A stretch of DNA of 64,000 bases from Acidovorax radicis N35. GTDB taxonomy: Bacteria > Pseudomonadota > Gammaproteobacteria > Burkholderiales > Burkholderiaceae_C. This document shows positions 53,374-61,560 of the stretch, piece after piece. The notes beneath the pieces are model-generated. The model worked only from the letters and a program-made list of their open reading frames with translations. It had not been told where the DNA came from and made no database searches. Made by a program: the position numbers and the translations under genes. The stretch spans positions 248,001-312,000 of the forward strand of contig NZ_AFBG01000022.1 of NCBI RefSeq assembly GCF_000204195.1, in the 5' to 3' direction. Position 1 is the first letter of the stretch. Each line of letters starts with the position of its first letter.

Positions 53374-54384
53374 ATGCATCCCATTACCCGCAAGGCCGTT
53401 AACGCCTACACCCGTCAAATCGCCACCCTCAACGGCGTGGAGCGCACGGACGAAAAATTCACCGTGGCACCGACCGTCACGCAAACCCTGGAAAGCAAGA
53501 TTCAGGAATCCGCCGATGTGCTCAAGCGCATCAACATCGTGCCCGTGCGCGAGCAGATGGGCCAGAAACTGGGCCTGGGTGTCGGTGGCCCTGCAGCCAG
53601 CCGTACCAACACCAAGCTCAAGGACCGTGCCACCCGCGATCTTTCCGCCCTGGACTCCACGCAGTACCACGCCCTGCAGACGAACTTCGACACCCACCTG
53701 GAATACGCAAAACTCGACATGTGGGCGAAGTTCAAGGACTTTCAGCCGCGCCTGCGCGATGCACTGATCATTCGCCAGGCACTCGACCGCATCATGGTCG
53801 GTTTCAACGGCACCTCTGCCGCAGCCGAAACCGACATCGTGGCGAACCCCATGCTGCAGGATGTCAACAAGGGTTGGCTGCAGCAGTTGCGCGAGACAGC
53901 GCCCGAGCGCGTCATGGACGAAGGCGCCGCCGGTGCCGGTTCCATCAAGGTGGGCGACGCCGCGGGCGCCCACTACAAGAACCTCGATGCGCTGGTGTTC
54001 GATGCCTTGAACCTCATGGACCCGTGGTTCCACAACGACACCAGCCTGGTGGTGATGGTGGGCCGCGACCTGTTGCATGACAAGTATTTCCCACTGGTCA
54101 ACGTGAAGCAAGCGCCCACCGAAGAACTGGCCGCCCAGGTCATCATGAGCCAGAAGGCCATCGGCAACGTGCAGGCCGCTGCGGTGCCCTTCTTCCCTGG
54201 TGCGTCCGTCCTCATCACCAGCTGGGACAACCTGTCCATCTACTGGCAAGAGGAAACCCGCCGCCGCATGTTCACCGACAACCCCAAGCGCGACCGCTAC
54301 GAGAACTACGAAAGCGTGAACGAAGCCTACGTGGTGGAGAACGTGGGCAAGGCCGTGCTGCTGGAAAATATCGAGCTGGTTTGA
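53374..54384 (+). CDS. Major capsid protein (P2 gpN-like)
   Basis: The 336-residue protein matches the P2 N family, with starts and ends typical of it (MHPITRKAVNAYTRQIATLNGV; YESVNEAYVVENVGKAVLLENIEL) and the FNGTSAAAETD and WWQ-like EETRRRMFTDNPKRDRYENY stretches. The first ~30 residues are probably removed by the O protease, as in P2. It follows O after 59 bp and precedes M by 11 bp. Confidence 0.94.
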   Translation: MHPITRKAVNAYTRQIATLNGVERTDEKFTVAPTVTQTLESKIQESADVLKRINIVPVREQMGQKLGLGVGGPAASRTNTKLKDRATRDLSALDSTQYHALQTNFDTHLEYAKLDMWAKFKDFQPRLRDALIIRQALDRIMVGFNGTSAAAETDIVANPMLQDVNKGWLQQLRETAPERVMDEGAAGAGSIKVGDAAGAHYKNLDALVFDALNLMDPWFHNDTSLVVMVGRDLLHDKYFPLVNVKQAPTEELAAQVIMSQKAIGNVQAAAVPFFPGASVLITSWDNLSIYWQEETRRRMFTDNPKRDRYENYESVNEAYVVENVGKAVLLENIELV

Positions 54385-54395
54385 GCGGGTGCCCC

Positions 54396-55097
54396 ATGAC
54401 TTCCCCCGCCAAAGCCCACAAACTGCGCGTGCTGGCCGAGCTGTCGGCCAGGGCCGCGCCCCATGGACAGGAGGTCCGGGGCAGCGCCTACGAACTGATG
54501 CTGCGCGCGCTCGCCGAGCACAAGCGCGTGCTGCGCGGCATCCAGTCGGTCGAACGCAAGATCGAGGCAAAGCGCGAGCTGCTGCCCGTGTACGACGAAT
54601 ACCTGACCGGCGCCCTCGCGGGTGGCCAGGGCGGTCACGACATGGTGCTGGCCACGCTGATGGTCTGGCATATGGACACGGGTTCCTGGCGGCGCGCGCT
54701 GGAGCTGGCTGGCTATGTGATCGCCAACGGCATGGCCATGCCCCCGGAATACTCGCGCGCCCCGGCCGTGATCCTGATCGACATGGCTGCCACCGCGGCG
54801 CTGGACGGGAGCCTGTTTGGCGACGAAGCGGTGCGCGTGCTGGCAGAAGTGGCGCAGCTCACCGAGAGCCACGACGCACCAGACCAAGCCCGCGCCAAGC
54901 TGCACAAGGCCATCGGCTATGCCCTGGTGGGCCGCACCCCAACCCACACGCCCGACTACAAAACGGTGGAGGAAACCAAGGCCCGCGCGGCCATGGCGCA
55001 CTTCACCCGTGCGAACACGCTGTTTGCGCAAGTCGGCGTGAAAAAAGACATGGAGCGCATGGAGCGACGTTTGACCAACGCCGCGCCGGCCTCCTGA
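54396..55097 (+). CDS. Terminase endonuclease (small) subunit (P2 gpM-like)
   Basis: The 233-residue protein matches the P2 M family: SPAKAHKLRVLAE, GSAYELMLRALAEHKRVLRGIQSVERKIEAKRELLPVYDEYL and VLATLMVWHMDTGSWRRALELAGYVI. It cuts the cos sites with the P-like subunit. The ATG at 54396 begins the conserved region; an earlier alternative start codon in frame adds five residues only. Confidence 0.9.
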   Translation: MTSPAKAHKLRVLAELSARAAPHGQEVRGSAYELMLRALAEHKRVLRGIQSVERKIEAKRELLPVYDEYLTGALAGGQGGHDMVLATLMVWHMDTGSWRRALELAGYVIANGMAMPPEYSRAPAVILIDMAATAALDGSLFGDEAVRVLAEVAQLTESHDAPDQARAKLHKAIGYALVGRTPTHTPDYKTVEETKARAAMAHFTRANTLFAQVGVKKDMERMERRLTNAAPAS

Positions 55098-55201
55098 CCG
55101 AGCGTACCCCGCACCCTGGCGGCTCCTGTGTCTGCCTCACTGCAATGCGCAAGCAACGCACGAAAGGCAGACACAGGACCACCGCCACCTGAACGCACAC
55201 C

Positions 55202-55666
55202 ATGAGTTTCATTGCCACCGCCAATCCGCCCATCGAAGCCGAGGACGCCCAGGTCACCAACGACCCGTGGTTCCCGGAAATCGACGCGTCCAAGGTCCGG
55301 GAGTCGTGCCTGCTGGATGGCACGGTCACGGCCGTGCGCCTGGCTGATGCCATCGAAAGCGCGATCGACACCGTGAACGGCGAGCTGCGCGGCTACAAGG
55401 CCGAGCAGATCGCCCAGGGCGTGGCCTCACTGGCCGTGGCCGGCGACGGCCGCCAGGCCGGCCGCTACCTGCGCGCCATCCACGCGCACGTGCAGGCAGA
55501 GCTGGCCGAGGCGTACCGCGAAACCGACACCACGCCGCACAACGACAGCAAAACCGAACGCATCCGCGAGCGCATTGAAGCCAAGGTGGCGGAGCACCAG
55601 CGCCGGCTGCGTTGGGCTGTCGCCGACATGCTGGGCCGGCCGCGCACCACCGTGGAGCTGATCTGA
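55202..55666 (+). CDS. Head completion/stabilisation protein (P2 gpL-like)
   Basis: The 154-residue protein matches P2 L in size, position and in stretches such as NDPWFPEIDASKVRESCLLDGTVT and LAEAYRETDTTPHNDSKTERI. L completes filled heads before the tail joins. The stop overlaps the X start (TGATG). A 104-bp gap separates it from M and contains no further gene. Confidence 0.88.
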   Translation: MSFIATANPPIEAEDAQVTNDPWFPEIDASKVRESCLLDGTVTAVRLADAIESAIDTVNGELRGYKAEQIAQGVASLAVAGDGRQAGRYLRAIHAHVQAELAEAYRETDTTPHNDSKTERIRERIEAKVAEHQRRLRWAVADMLGRPRTTVELI

Positions 55667-55869
55667 TGCGCGCGGTTGCCCAACAGCACGAAATGCTGGA
55701 CGAACTGTGCCGCCGCACCACAGGCGCCACGGCCGAGGTGGTGGAGGCCACGCTGGCCGCAAACCCCGGCCTGGCCAAGCTGGGGCCGCGCCTGCCCGCT
55801 GGCGCCGTGGTGCAAATCGTTGTCCCGCCCAAGCGAACCAACAAACAAACCATCAACCTGTGGGACTGA
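55666..55869 (+). CDS. Tail protein X (P2 gpX-like)
   Basis: At 67 residues it has exactly the length of P2 X. The sequence EMLDELCRRTTGATAEVVEATLAANPGLAKLGPRLPAGAVVQIV is a LysM-like domain, and the end KQTINLWD is typical. X is essential for tail assembly. It is coupled to L by a TGATG overlap. A longer in-frame ORF from 55612 is not supported. Confidence 0.9.
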   Translation: MRAVAQQHEMLDELCRRTTGATAEVVEATLAANPGLAKLGPRLPAGAVVQIVVPPKRTNKQTINLWD

Positions 55870-55875
55870 TTCACC

Positions 55876-56103
55876 ATGGACCGAGAAAGCATCATCAAAG
55901 CCATTGGCGTGGAAACCGCCAAAGCATCCCCGCCCGTTGCCGTGGTGGCCCATCAGGCCGTCAACGGCTGGACCATGAGCCACACGCTAACAGCCCTGAC
56001 CATCGTGTATGTGGCCGCGCAGCTGGGTTATCTGCTGTGGAAGTGGCGTAATGAACGCGCCGAGCGCATCGCCAAGAACGCCGCTTACGGGGTGGAGCCA
56101 TGA
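55876..56103 (+). CDS. Putative phage holin (one membrane helix)
   Basis: The 75-residue protein has one clear membrane helix at about residues 36-55 (LTALTIVYVAAQLGYLLWKW) and a basic cytoplasmic end. Its position between tail gene X and the endolysin is that of the P2 holin Y. Its stop overlaps the lysozyme ATG. A second membrane segment is not obvious, so it could instead be an antiholin or pinholin partner of the SAR-type endolysin. Confidence 0.65.
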   Translation: MDRESIIKAIGVETAKASPPVAVVAHQAVNGWTMSHTLTALTIVYVAAQLGYLLWKWRNERAERIAKNAAYGVEP

Positions 56104-56672
56104 GCACCACCCTGCGCCAGGGTCTGGCCCGCGTGGCCGTGGCCTGCCTCACCATGTCGGCGGCGGGCTTTGCCGCCTGGACCGCGTCCGAGGGCGACGG
56201 CCCCACCCGCGTGGACGCCGGTGGCGCCGTGGTGCACCTGCCCTACATCCCCACGAAGGGCGATGTGCCCACCATCGGCCACGGTTCCACCCGCTACGAA
56301 GACGGCACGCCCGTGCGCCTTTCTGATCCGCCCATTCCGCGCCAGCGCGCCCAGCAGCTCGCCCGCAACCTGCACACCCAGGATGAAAAGCGGTTCAAAG
56401 CCAGCCTGCCGGGGGTGTCGCTCTATCAGGGCGAATACGACCTCTACGAGGACTTCGTGGGCCAGTACGGCATCGGCAATTGGCGCAAGCCTGGTTCCCC
56501 TCGCACCTGGCTGCTGCGGGGCGACTACCCGGGGGCGTGTGAGGCCCTGCTGACCTGGCGGTTTCAGGCCGGCCGAGACTGCCGCCTGCCGCAGAACTGG
56601 GGGCCGCAGGGCTGCAAGGGCGTGTGGACCCGTCAACAAAGGAGGCATGCCAAATGTGTGTCGATGCTCTGA
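56100..56672 (+). CDS. Phage lysozyme with SAR-like N-terminal anchor (GH24)
   Basis: The 190-residue muramidase starts with a weakly hydrophobic helix rich in Ala and Gly (about residues 9-27), typical of signal-arrest-release endolysins. The catalytic Glu follows at once (WTASEGDG), and VPTIGHGST carries the conserved Thr of the GH24 active site; the Asp lies before it. It degrades peptidoglycan at the end of the lytic cycle once released from the membrane. It overlaps the holin-like gene by four bases. Confidence 0.85.
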   Translation: MSTTLRQGLARVAVACLTMSAAGFAAWTASEGDGPTRVDAGGAVVHLPYIPTKGDVPTIGHGSTRYEDGTPVRLSDPPIPRQRAQQLARNLHTQDEKRFKASLPGVSLYQGEYDLYEDFVGQYGIGNWRKPGSPRTWLLRGDYPGACEALLTWRFQAGRDCRLPQNWGPQGCKGVWTRQQRRHAKCVSML

Positions 56673-56788
56673 AAAAAGCCGTCAAGGTCATGGCCATCGC
56701 TGCCGTGGTGCTGGTGGTGCTGGCAATCGCAGGCCTCGCGGCCCTGTACTTCACTTTCTGCGGTGGTCACCCGCACGGGATGTGCTGA
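56654..56788 (+). CDS. Small single-span membrane protein in the lysis cassette (44 aa)
   Basis: The 44-residue ORF (MCVDALKKAVKVMAIAAVVL... ending HPHGMC) has one strong membrane helix at about residues 13-34 (AIAAVVLVVLAIAGLAALY). An AAAGGAGG ribosome site at 56638-56645 precedes the ATG, which overlaps the lysozyme 3' end in another frame. It lies where a holin, antiholin or LysA-like protein would be expected. No family is recognised. Confidence 0.6.
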   Translation: MCVDALKKAVKVMAIAAVVLVVLAIAGLAALYFTFCGGHPHGMC

Positions 56789-56789
56789 C

Positions 56790-57347
56790 ATGCTGACCAC
56801 CCTGCGCGCCAACGCCTGGAAATACACCGCCATCGCCCTCGGGCTGAGCCTGGGCTTCGCCCTGGTGATGCAGACCCTGCGCCTGGCCGACGCCCGGCTG
56901 GAAACCGCCCACACCGAAAACACCCTGCAGACCGAACGCACCACGGCCGCGCGGGCCGCGCTCATAACCTCGGAACGCTATCGCAAGCTAGGAGACACCC
57001 ACCGTGACGAAATCGCCCAAAACGACACCGCTGCACAAACCGCCCTTGCTGCTGCTGATGCTGGCCGCGCTCGCGCTGTTGCTGCTGGCAACCGGCTGCA
57101 GCGTGACCTTGCCGACTACCTCACCCAGCACCGTACCGCCGCCCAGGCTCGCGCCGCTGCCGGCCAGTGCGCGCCAGACACCGCCCCCGCCGATCTGCTT
57201 GCCGACATGCTCCGACGCGCAGACGACAGAGCGGGAGAACTCGCGCACGTTGCTGACACTGCCCGCACCCGTGGCCTTGCCTGCGAGCGCGCCTACGACA
57301 GCGCCCGCACGATGATGGAGGCCGCCCAGAATGGAAAAGCCGAATAG
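56790..57347 (+). CDS. Rz-like spanin subunit (i-spanin)
   Basis: The 185-residue protein has an N-terminal membrane anchor (residues 10-28, WKYTAIALGLSLGFALVMQ) and a long Ala/Arg-rich periplasmic coiled coil, as in Rz and DUF2514 proteins. It is the inner-membrane half of the spanin complex that fuses the two membranes in the last step of lysis. A second gene, with a lipobox, is nested inside it in another frame. It follows the 44-residue ORF by one base. Confidence 0.82.
   Translation: MLTTLRANAWKYTAIALGLSLGFALVMQTLRLADARLETAHTENTLQTERTTAARAALITSERYRKLGDTHRDEIAQNDTAAQTALAAADAGRARAVAAGNRLQRDLADYLTQHRTAAQARAAAGQCAPDTAPADLLADMLRRADDRAGELAHVADTARTRGLACERAYDSARTMMEAAQNGKAE
57004..57315 (+). 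CDS. Rz1-like outer-membrane lipoprotein (o-spanin), nested in Rz
   Basis: Entirely within the Rz gene in a different frame, this ORF starts at a GTG (57004) and has a lipoprotein signal with lipobox LATGC (Cys about residue 32). The mature part is rich in Pro (TVPPPRLAPLP, TPPPPICLP), exactly the character of Rz1. It would form the outer-membrane half of the spanin. Nested Rz/Rz1 pairs are the classical arrangement. Confidence 0.75.
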   Translation: MTKSPKTTPLHKPPLLLLMLAALALLLLATGCSVTLPTTSPSTVPPPRLAPLPASARQTPPPPICLPTCSDAQTTERENSRTLLTLPAPVALPASAPTTAPAR

Positions 57348-57825
57348 CCTGCGCGACACGCTCACCAAGGCGCTGCCGACCGTCAAGAAAGACCCGCAGA
57401 AGCTGGCCATCTTCATCACAGGCGGCCGGGTCATGCACACCGGCACCGATGCGCTGTCGTTTGAGTACGCCTACACCTTGCGCCTGCTGCTGCTGGACTA
57501 CGCGGGCCATGCCGATGCGGTCATGGCCCCGGTGGTGGGGTGGATGAAGCGCAATCAGCCCGAAGTGTTCGACAACCCCGAGCGCCGCGCCCGCGCCATC
57601 CGTTTCGAGGCCGAGTATCTGAACGCCAAGGCCATCGACCTGCAGATAGAGCTTGAACTGACAGAAGCGGTGCTGGCGCGTCCCCGCCCGGGCGGCCCGA
57701 CCGGCGCGCTGAACCTGATCCACAAGAATGAACCGCCGCCGCCACTGGCCATCCTGCAGGCCGAACACTGGGAGGTGTACTTGCGCGACGAAAAGCTGGC
57801 CGAGTGGGACTACGCACCCCGATGA
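57331..57825 (+). CDS. Tail completion protein R (P2 gpR-like)
   Basis: The 164-residue protein matches P2 R (about 155) with MEKPNSLRDTLTKALP, HTGTDALSFEYAYTLRLLLLDYAGHADAVMAPVVGWM and the end of the DLQIELELTEAV segment. R and S complete the tail before it joins the head. It overlaps the Rz 3' end by 17 bp and its stop overlaps a small ORF. Confidence 0.9.
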   Translation: MEKPNSLRDTLTKALPTVKKDPQKLAIFITGGRVMHTGTDALSFEYAYTLRLLLLDYAGHADAVMAPVVGWMKRNQPEVFDNPERRARAIRFEAEYLNAKAIDLQIELELTEAVLARPRPGGPTGALNLIHKNEPPPPLAILQAEHWEVYLRDEKLAEWDYAPR

Positions 57826-57926
57826 AATACCTCTTCACCGTCTGCTTTCTGCTGTGGGAGGGATACCAGCGCATCCGTGGCCGCTGGCGCCGCTGGGTGC
57901 GTGCCCGCCAGCGCGGGGAAAGCTGA
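57822..57926 (+). CDS. Small basic hydrophobic protein between R and S (34 aa)
   Basis: The ATG overlaps the R stop (ATGA), suggesting translational coupling, and the stop lies three bases before S. The product has a short hydrophobic start (MKYLFTVCFLLWEG) and an Arg/Trp-rich end. Nothing similar is in P2 at this place as far as I know. It may only keep ribosomes moving between R and S. Confidence 0.4.
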   Translation: MKYLFTVCFLLWEGYQRIRGRWRRWVRARQRGES

Positions 57927-57929
57927 CAC

Positions 57930-58391
57930 ATGGCCGATTTCATGGAGCTGGAAGGCTGGCTGGCGCCGTTGCTGGACCGCCTCACCGATGGAGAGCGCCG
58001 CAAACTGGCGCTCGACATTGCGCGCGAGCTGCGCCGCGAAAACGCAGCCACCATCCGCGCGCAGCACGGCCCGGACGGCGAAGCCTGGGCGCCGCGCAAG
58101 AACCCGCTGCGCGACCAGGGCGGGCAGCTGCGCAAGCGCAACGCCCAACGCCTGTTTGCAAAGCTGGCCGGCGCCAAGCACTTGCGCGGCCACGTCGATG
58201 GCGGCGATGCGGTGGTGGCCTTCACCGGCCGCACCGAGCGCATAGCGCGGGTGCATCACTTCGGCCTGCGTGACAGCGTGAAACCCGGCGGCCCCCAGTA
58301 CGACTACCCTGCGCGCCCGCTGCTGGGCATTTCCGACGACTTCACCAAGCGGCTGCAGGACCGTTTGCTTTCGCACCTCGCGGGCGGTTGA
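57930..58391 (+). CDS. Tail completion / virion morphogenesis protein S (P2 gpS-like)
   Basis: The 153-residue protein matches the phage virion morphogenesis family (P2 S about 150): GWLAPLLDRLTDGERRKLALDIARELRRENAATIRAQHGPDGEAW, ARVHHFGLRD and ARPLLGISDDF. It acts with R in tail completion. Confidence 0.92.
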   Translation: MADFMELEGWLAPLLDRLTDGERRKLALDIARELRRENAATIRAQHGPDGEAWAPRKNPLRDQGGQLRKRNAQRLFAKLAGAKHLRGHVDGGDAVVAFTGRTERIARVHHFGLRDSVKPGGPQYDYPARPLLGISDDFTKRLQDRLLSHLAGG

Positions 58392-58395
58392 AATG

Positions 58396-58419
58396 CTGCA
58401 TGTGTGCGGCACGCACACA
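58396..58419 (+). promoter_or_regulatory. Second copy of the late-promoter dyad, upstream of V
   Basis: CTGCATGTGTGC-GGCAC-GCACACA shares CTGCATGTG with 52327-52335 and has the same TGT-N13-ACA. It sits at the site of the P2 V promoter. Confidence 0.6.
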
Positions 58420-58466
58420 GGGCAAACCGCGTGCTTTATCGCGCACGCGCGGGCACCATCAAATGC

Positions 58467-59063
58467 ATGGAACGCCCCGTCGATCAGCCCGAATCTCCGA
58501 TTGAAATCCTGCGCCGCCTGGAGAACATCGCGCGCGTTGGAACCATCGAAGAAGTGCGCACCGGCAAGCCCGCGCGCTGCCGGATTCGCTGCGGCGATGT
58601 GGTCACGAACTGGGTTCCCTGGATAGCCGGCCGTGCCGCTGGCGAAGCGGGCTCCGTGTGGTGGCCGCCCGTGAAGGGCGAGCAGGTTCTGATGCTCGCA
58701 CCGGGTGGCGACCTGATGAACGCCGTGGTGCTGCCCGGTGCCTACAGCGACAAGAACCCCCAGGCCAGCGACAACCCCAAGATGTTCCGCATGGACTTCG
58801 GCGGCGCCGGCTTCCTGTCTCACGACGCAGATGGCGGCCTTATGAAGCTTGAGGCCGTGGGCAGCATCGTGCTGGCCGTCATGTCGTCGTCCATCACCAT
58901 CACCGAAAGCTCCATCGTGATCGCGGCGGGCGGCGCTAGCCTGACCATCGACGCCCAGGGCGTGACGGGCTCGCCCGATGTGCTCGCTCAGGGCATCAGC
59001 CTGGTGAATCACCTGCACCCCGGCGTGAAGCGCGGCAGCGAAGAAACGGACCCGCCCGTATGA
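58467..59063 (+). CDS. Baseplate assembly protein V / tail spike (P2 gpV-like)
   Basis: The 198-residue protein has the P2 V layout: an N-terminal OB-like domain (ENIARVGTIEEVRTGKPARCRIRCGDVVTNWVPW, WWPPVKGEQVL) and a C-terminal beta-helix spike with repeated SITITESSIVIAAGGASLTID. V forms the membrane-piercing tip. The ATG at 58467 has only a weak ribosome site; an alternative start at 58404 in frame would overlap the promoter dyad. The stop overlaps W (ATGA). Confidence 0.9.
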   Translation: MERPVDQPESPIEILRRLENIARVGTIEEVRTGKPARCRIRCGDVVTNWVPWIAGRAAGEAGSVWWPPVKGEQVLMLAPGGDLMNAVVLPGAYSDKNPQASDNPKMFRMDFGGAGFLSHDADGGLMKLEAVGSIVLAVMSSSITITESSIVIAAGGASLTIDAQGVTGSPDVLAQGISLVNHLHPGVKRGSEETDPPV

Positions 59064-59413
59064 ACCGCAACACCGGCCAATCCATCACCGGGCTGGAGCA
59101 CCTGCGCCAGTCCCTGGGCGACATCCTCACGACGCCCATTGGCTCGCGCGTCATGCGCCGCGAATACGGCTCTCTGGTGCCCGAGCTGATCGACCACCCC
59201 GACAACCTGCCCACCCAGGTGCGCGTCTATGCGGCCGTGGCCAGCGCCTTGATGCGCTGGGAACCACGCTTTCGGCTCACGCGCATTGAATCTCTGCGCG
59301 AGGCAGACCGCCCCGGAGCGGTGCTGTTTCGGCTGCACGGCACCTACGACCAGCGCGGGCGCGTAGGGCCGCTGTCCCTCAATGTGTCGGTGACGGGAGG
59401 GCGCGCAGCATGA
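59060..59413 (+). CDS. Baseplate assembly protein W (P2 gpW-like, gp25 family)
   Basis: The 117-residue protein matches the gp25/W family: GLEHLRQSLGDILTTPIGSRVMRREYGS and EPRFRLTRIESL carry the EPR core motif. It links the baseplate hub to the wedge. It is translationally coupled to V and J by four-base overlaps. Confidence 0.93.
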   Translation: MNRNTGQSITGLEHLRQSLGDILTTPIGSRVMRREYGSLVPELIDHPDNLPTQVRVYAAVASALMRWEPRFRLTRIESLREADRPGAVLFRLHGTYDQRGRVGPLSLNVSVTGGRAA

Positions 59414-60351
59414 GCACGCTGGACCTTTCCGCCCTGCCCTTGCCCGCCGTGGTCGAAACCCTCGACTACGAAACCGTGCTGGCCGGCCTGCGCGCCGATC
59501 TGCTGCGCCTGTACCCGCCAGCCGCTGAAGTCATCGGCCTTGAAAGCGAACCCCTCAACAAGCTGATGCAGGTGGCCGCGTACCGCGAGGTGCTGATCCG
59601 CGCCCGCATCAACGATGCCGCACGCGCCGTCATGCTGGGCTGGGCCGTGGGCACCGATCTGGACAACCTGGCCGCGCGCTATGACCTGGCGCGTCTGCCC
59701 GACGAAGACGACGAAAGCCTACGCGAGCGGGTGTTGATGGGCTATCACGCGCTGTCGGCCGCCGGCAGCTCCATCAGTTGGCGCCTGCGTGCGCGGTCGG
59801 TGTCTGTGGATGTGCGCAAAGTGGACGTGTGGGCCGACCGGCCCGGCCGCGTGAAGGTCTGCCTGCTGGCCCGCGTGGCCGCACATGCCAACGATGTGAC
59901 GCCCGACCAGGCCGCCGTGGGCCGCGCGCTGTTCGGTGACCACCCGCAAGCGCTTTCACAGTCGATGTGCTGGCGCGTGGCCGTGCCCGGTGATGCCATC
60001 GTGGGCCAGACCGAGGCGGCGCTGCTGGCCGAGGACGTGCGCCCCCTTACGGTCGATGTGGACGTGACAGCCGCACGCGTGCTGCCCCTGGCCGTGGTGG
60101 CCACCCTGGTGCACCCGCCTGGCCCGGACGGCGCCCTGTTGGCCGCCAGTGCTGCCGCCCGTGTGCGCGCACTGGGCGCCCGCGCGGCATTCCGGGTGGA
60201 TGTGACACGCGCCGCACTGATCGCCGCATTGATGGGCGATGGCATCCGCGACGTTCTGCTGGCCTCACCCATTGCCGACGTGCCCGCAGGCCCTGGCCAA
60301 GTGCCCGTTATCACGTCCATCACTGTCACGCCACAGGCGCGCCATGACTGA
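59410..60351 (+). CDS. Baseplate assembly protein J (P2 gpJ-like)
   Basis: The 313-residue protein matches the Baseplate_J family: an N-terminal region with LYPPAAEVIGLESEPLNKLMQVAAYREVLIRARINDAARAVMLGWAVGTDLDNLAARY and then RLPDEDDESLRERVLMGYHALSAAGS. It forms the wedge edge of the baseplate. P2 J has about 302 residues. It overlaps both neighbours. Confidence 0.94.
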   Translation: MSTLDLSALPLPAVVETLDYETVLAGLRADLLRLYPPAAEVIGLESEPLNKLMQVAAYREVLIRARINDAARAVMLGWAVGTDLDNLAARYDLARLPDEDDESLRERVLMGYHALSAAGSSISWRLRARSVSVDVRKVDVWADRPGRVKVCLLARVAAHANDVTPDQAAVGRALFGDHPQALSQSMCWRVAVPGDAIVGQTEAALLAEDVRPLTVDVDVTAARVLPLAVVATLVHPPGPDGALLAASAAARVRALGARAAFRVDVTRAALIAALMGDGIRDVLLASPIADVPAGPGQVPVITSITVTPQARHD

Positions 60352-61555
60352 CCGTCACCACCTGCTGCCGCCCAACGCCACGCCCCTGGAGCGCGCGGCA
60401 TCGTCCTCCATGGGGCCTTGGACCGTGGGCGATGAAGTGCTGTCCACCCTGCAGGACCCCGCGCGCATCCCCGCGCACCTGCTGCCGCACCTCGCCCTGG
60501 CTGAAGACGTGCCCGTGTGGCCCCAGGCCGAGGCCGAGCGCCGCGCCGTCATCAAGGCCAGCCCGCGCCTGCATGCCCTGATCGGCACTCCCAAGGGCCT
60601 GCGCGAACTGGCCCGCCTGGCAGGTGCACGCATCGAGCGCCTGGAAATGCCGCCCGCCAAAACCTTCCTTGGCTTCTGGGATGCCACCAGCCGCGCCCAG
60701 TGGCTGGCCGCCCATCCAGAAATGCGGATCTACAGCCAGCGCGAGCGCGCCCCCTCCGAGGGCTTGATGCTGGGCCACGGCTACGTGGGCACGCGGGCCG
60801 AGCCACCCATCCGCACCACCGCCATGGCTCGCAGCGCCGTGCGTGCAGAAATCCGCTACCCCAGCGGCCAGGTGTTGCCGCTCACCACCCACGGCTGGAG
60901 CGCCATGGACCAAGAGCGCACCGCCACGGTGGACCTGGCCCGTCGTTCCCTGGCCCGTGGCCAGCACCTGGGCCAGCCGCTGGTCGGTGTGCTGAGTCGT
61001 GCCGACGCATCCACCCGCTACTGGCGCGTGCAGAACGTGAACTACCGCGAGCGCCTGCAGCTGCTCACGCTCAAGCAAATGGCGCCATCCCTGGCGCCCC
61101 TGTCGCCAGATGCCGAGCCCGTGGCCGAGCGCGCATCGCGCCCGCATGTGCTGTGCGCGGGCCTGCCCCTCGCGGGCTTCACGGTGCGCAGCGACAGCGC
61201 CCGGCGCATGTACGCCCGCATCCGGCTTCATGACCCGGCCGTGGCCAACGTGCCCAAGCACGGCCCCGCGTACCTGGGCTTCACCCGCCTCTCCAGCCCG
61301 CCATTCATCGCGATGGCCCATGTGCGCATGCCCGAGCGGCGCCAGCCCTTTGCCATGGCGGGCAGCGCCATGAACGCCGCGCTGTCGGCCGGCGGCGCCC
61401 GCGAGCGCATGGCCCCGGTGCTCGACGCCATGGACTGGGCGCGGGCCGCGCACGACAAGGTTTTGATCCGCACGCGCCTGCACGCCACGGCGCGCGCCAG
61501 CCGCATTCACAAGGCCGGCGCCGTGCTCGCTGGCCAAACCATCAACAGGAGCTAA
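60344..61555 (+). CDS. Tail protein I-like, about twice the usual length
   Basis: The N-terminal half (about residues 1-190) fits the P2 I baseplate family: LLPPNATPLERAAS, LPHLALAEDVPVWPQAEAERRAVIKASPRLHALIGTPKGLRELARLAG and a FLGFWDATS segment. P2 I has about 176 residues, whereas this product has 403. The extra half has repeated MA-and-Arg-rich segments (FIAMAHVRMPERRQPFAM) that I do not recognise; it may be a fused adaptor for the large protein encoded next. The start at 60344 is eight bases before the J stop. Confidence 0.78.
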   Translation: MTDRHHLLPPNATPLERAASSSMGPWTVGDEVLSTLQDPARIPAHLLPHLALAEDVPVWPQAEAERRAVIKASPRLHALIGTPKGLRELARLAGARIERLEMPPAKTFLGFWDATSRAQWLAAHPEMRIYSQRERAPSEGLMLGHGYVGTRAEPPIRTTAMARSAVRAEIRYPSGQVLPLTTHGWSAMDQERTATVDLARRSLARGQHLGQPLVGVLSRADASTRYWRVQNVNYRERLQLLTLKQMAPSLAPLSPDAEPVAERASRPHVLCAGLPLAGFTVRSDSARRMYARIRLHDPAVANVPKHGPAYLGFTRLSSPPFIAMAHVRMPERRQPFAMAGSAMNAALSAGGARERMAPVLDAMDWARAAHDKVLIRTRLHATARASRIHKAGAVLAGQTINRS

Positions 61556-61560
61556 CCCCC

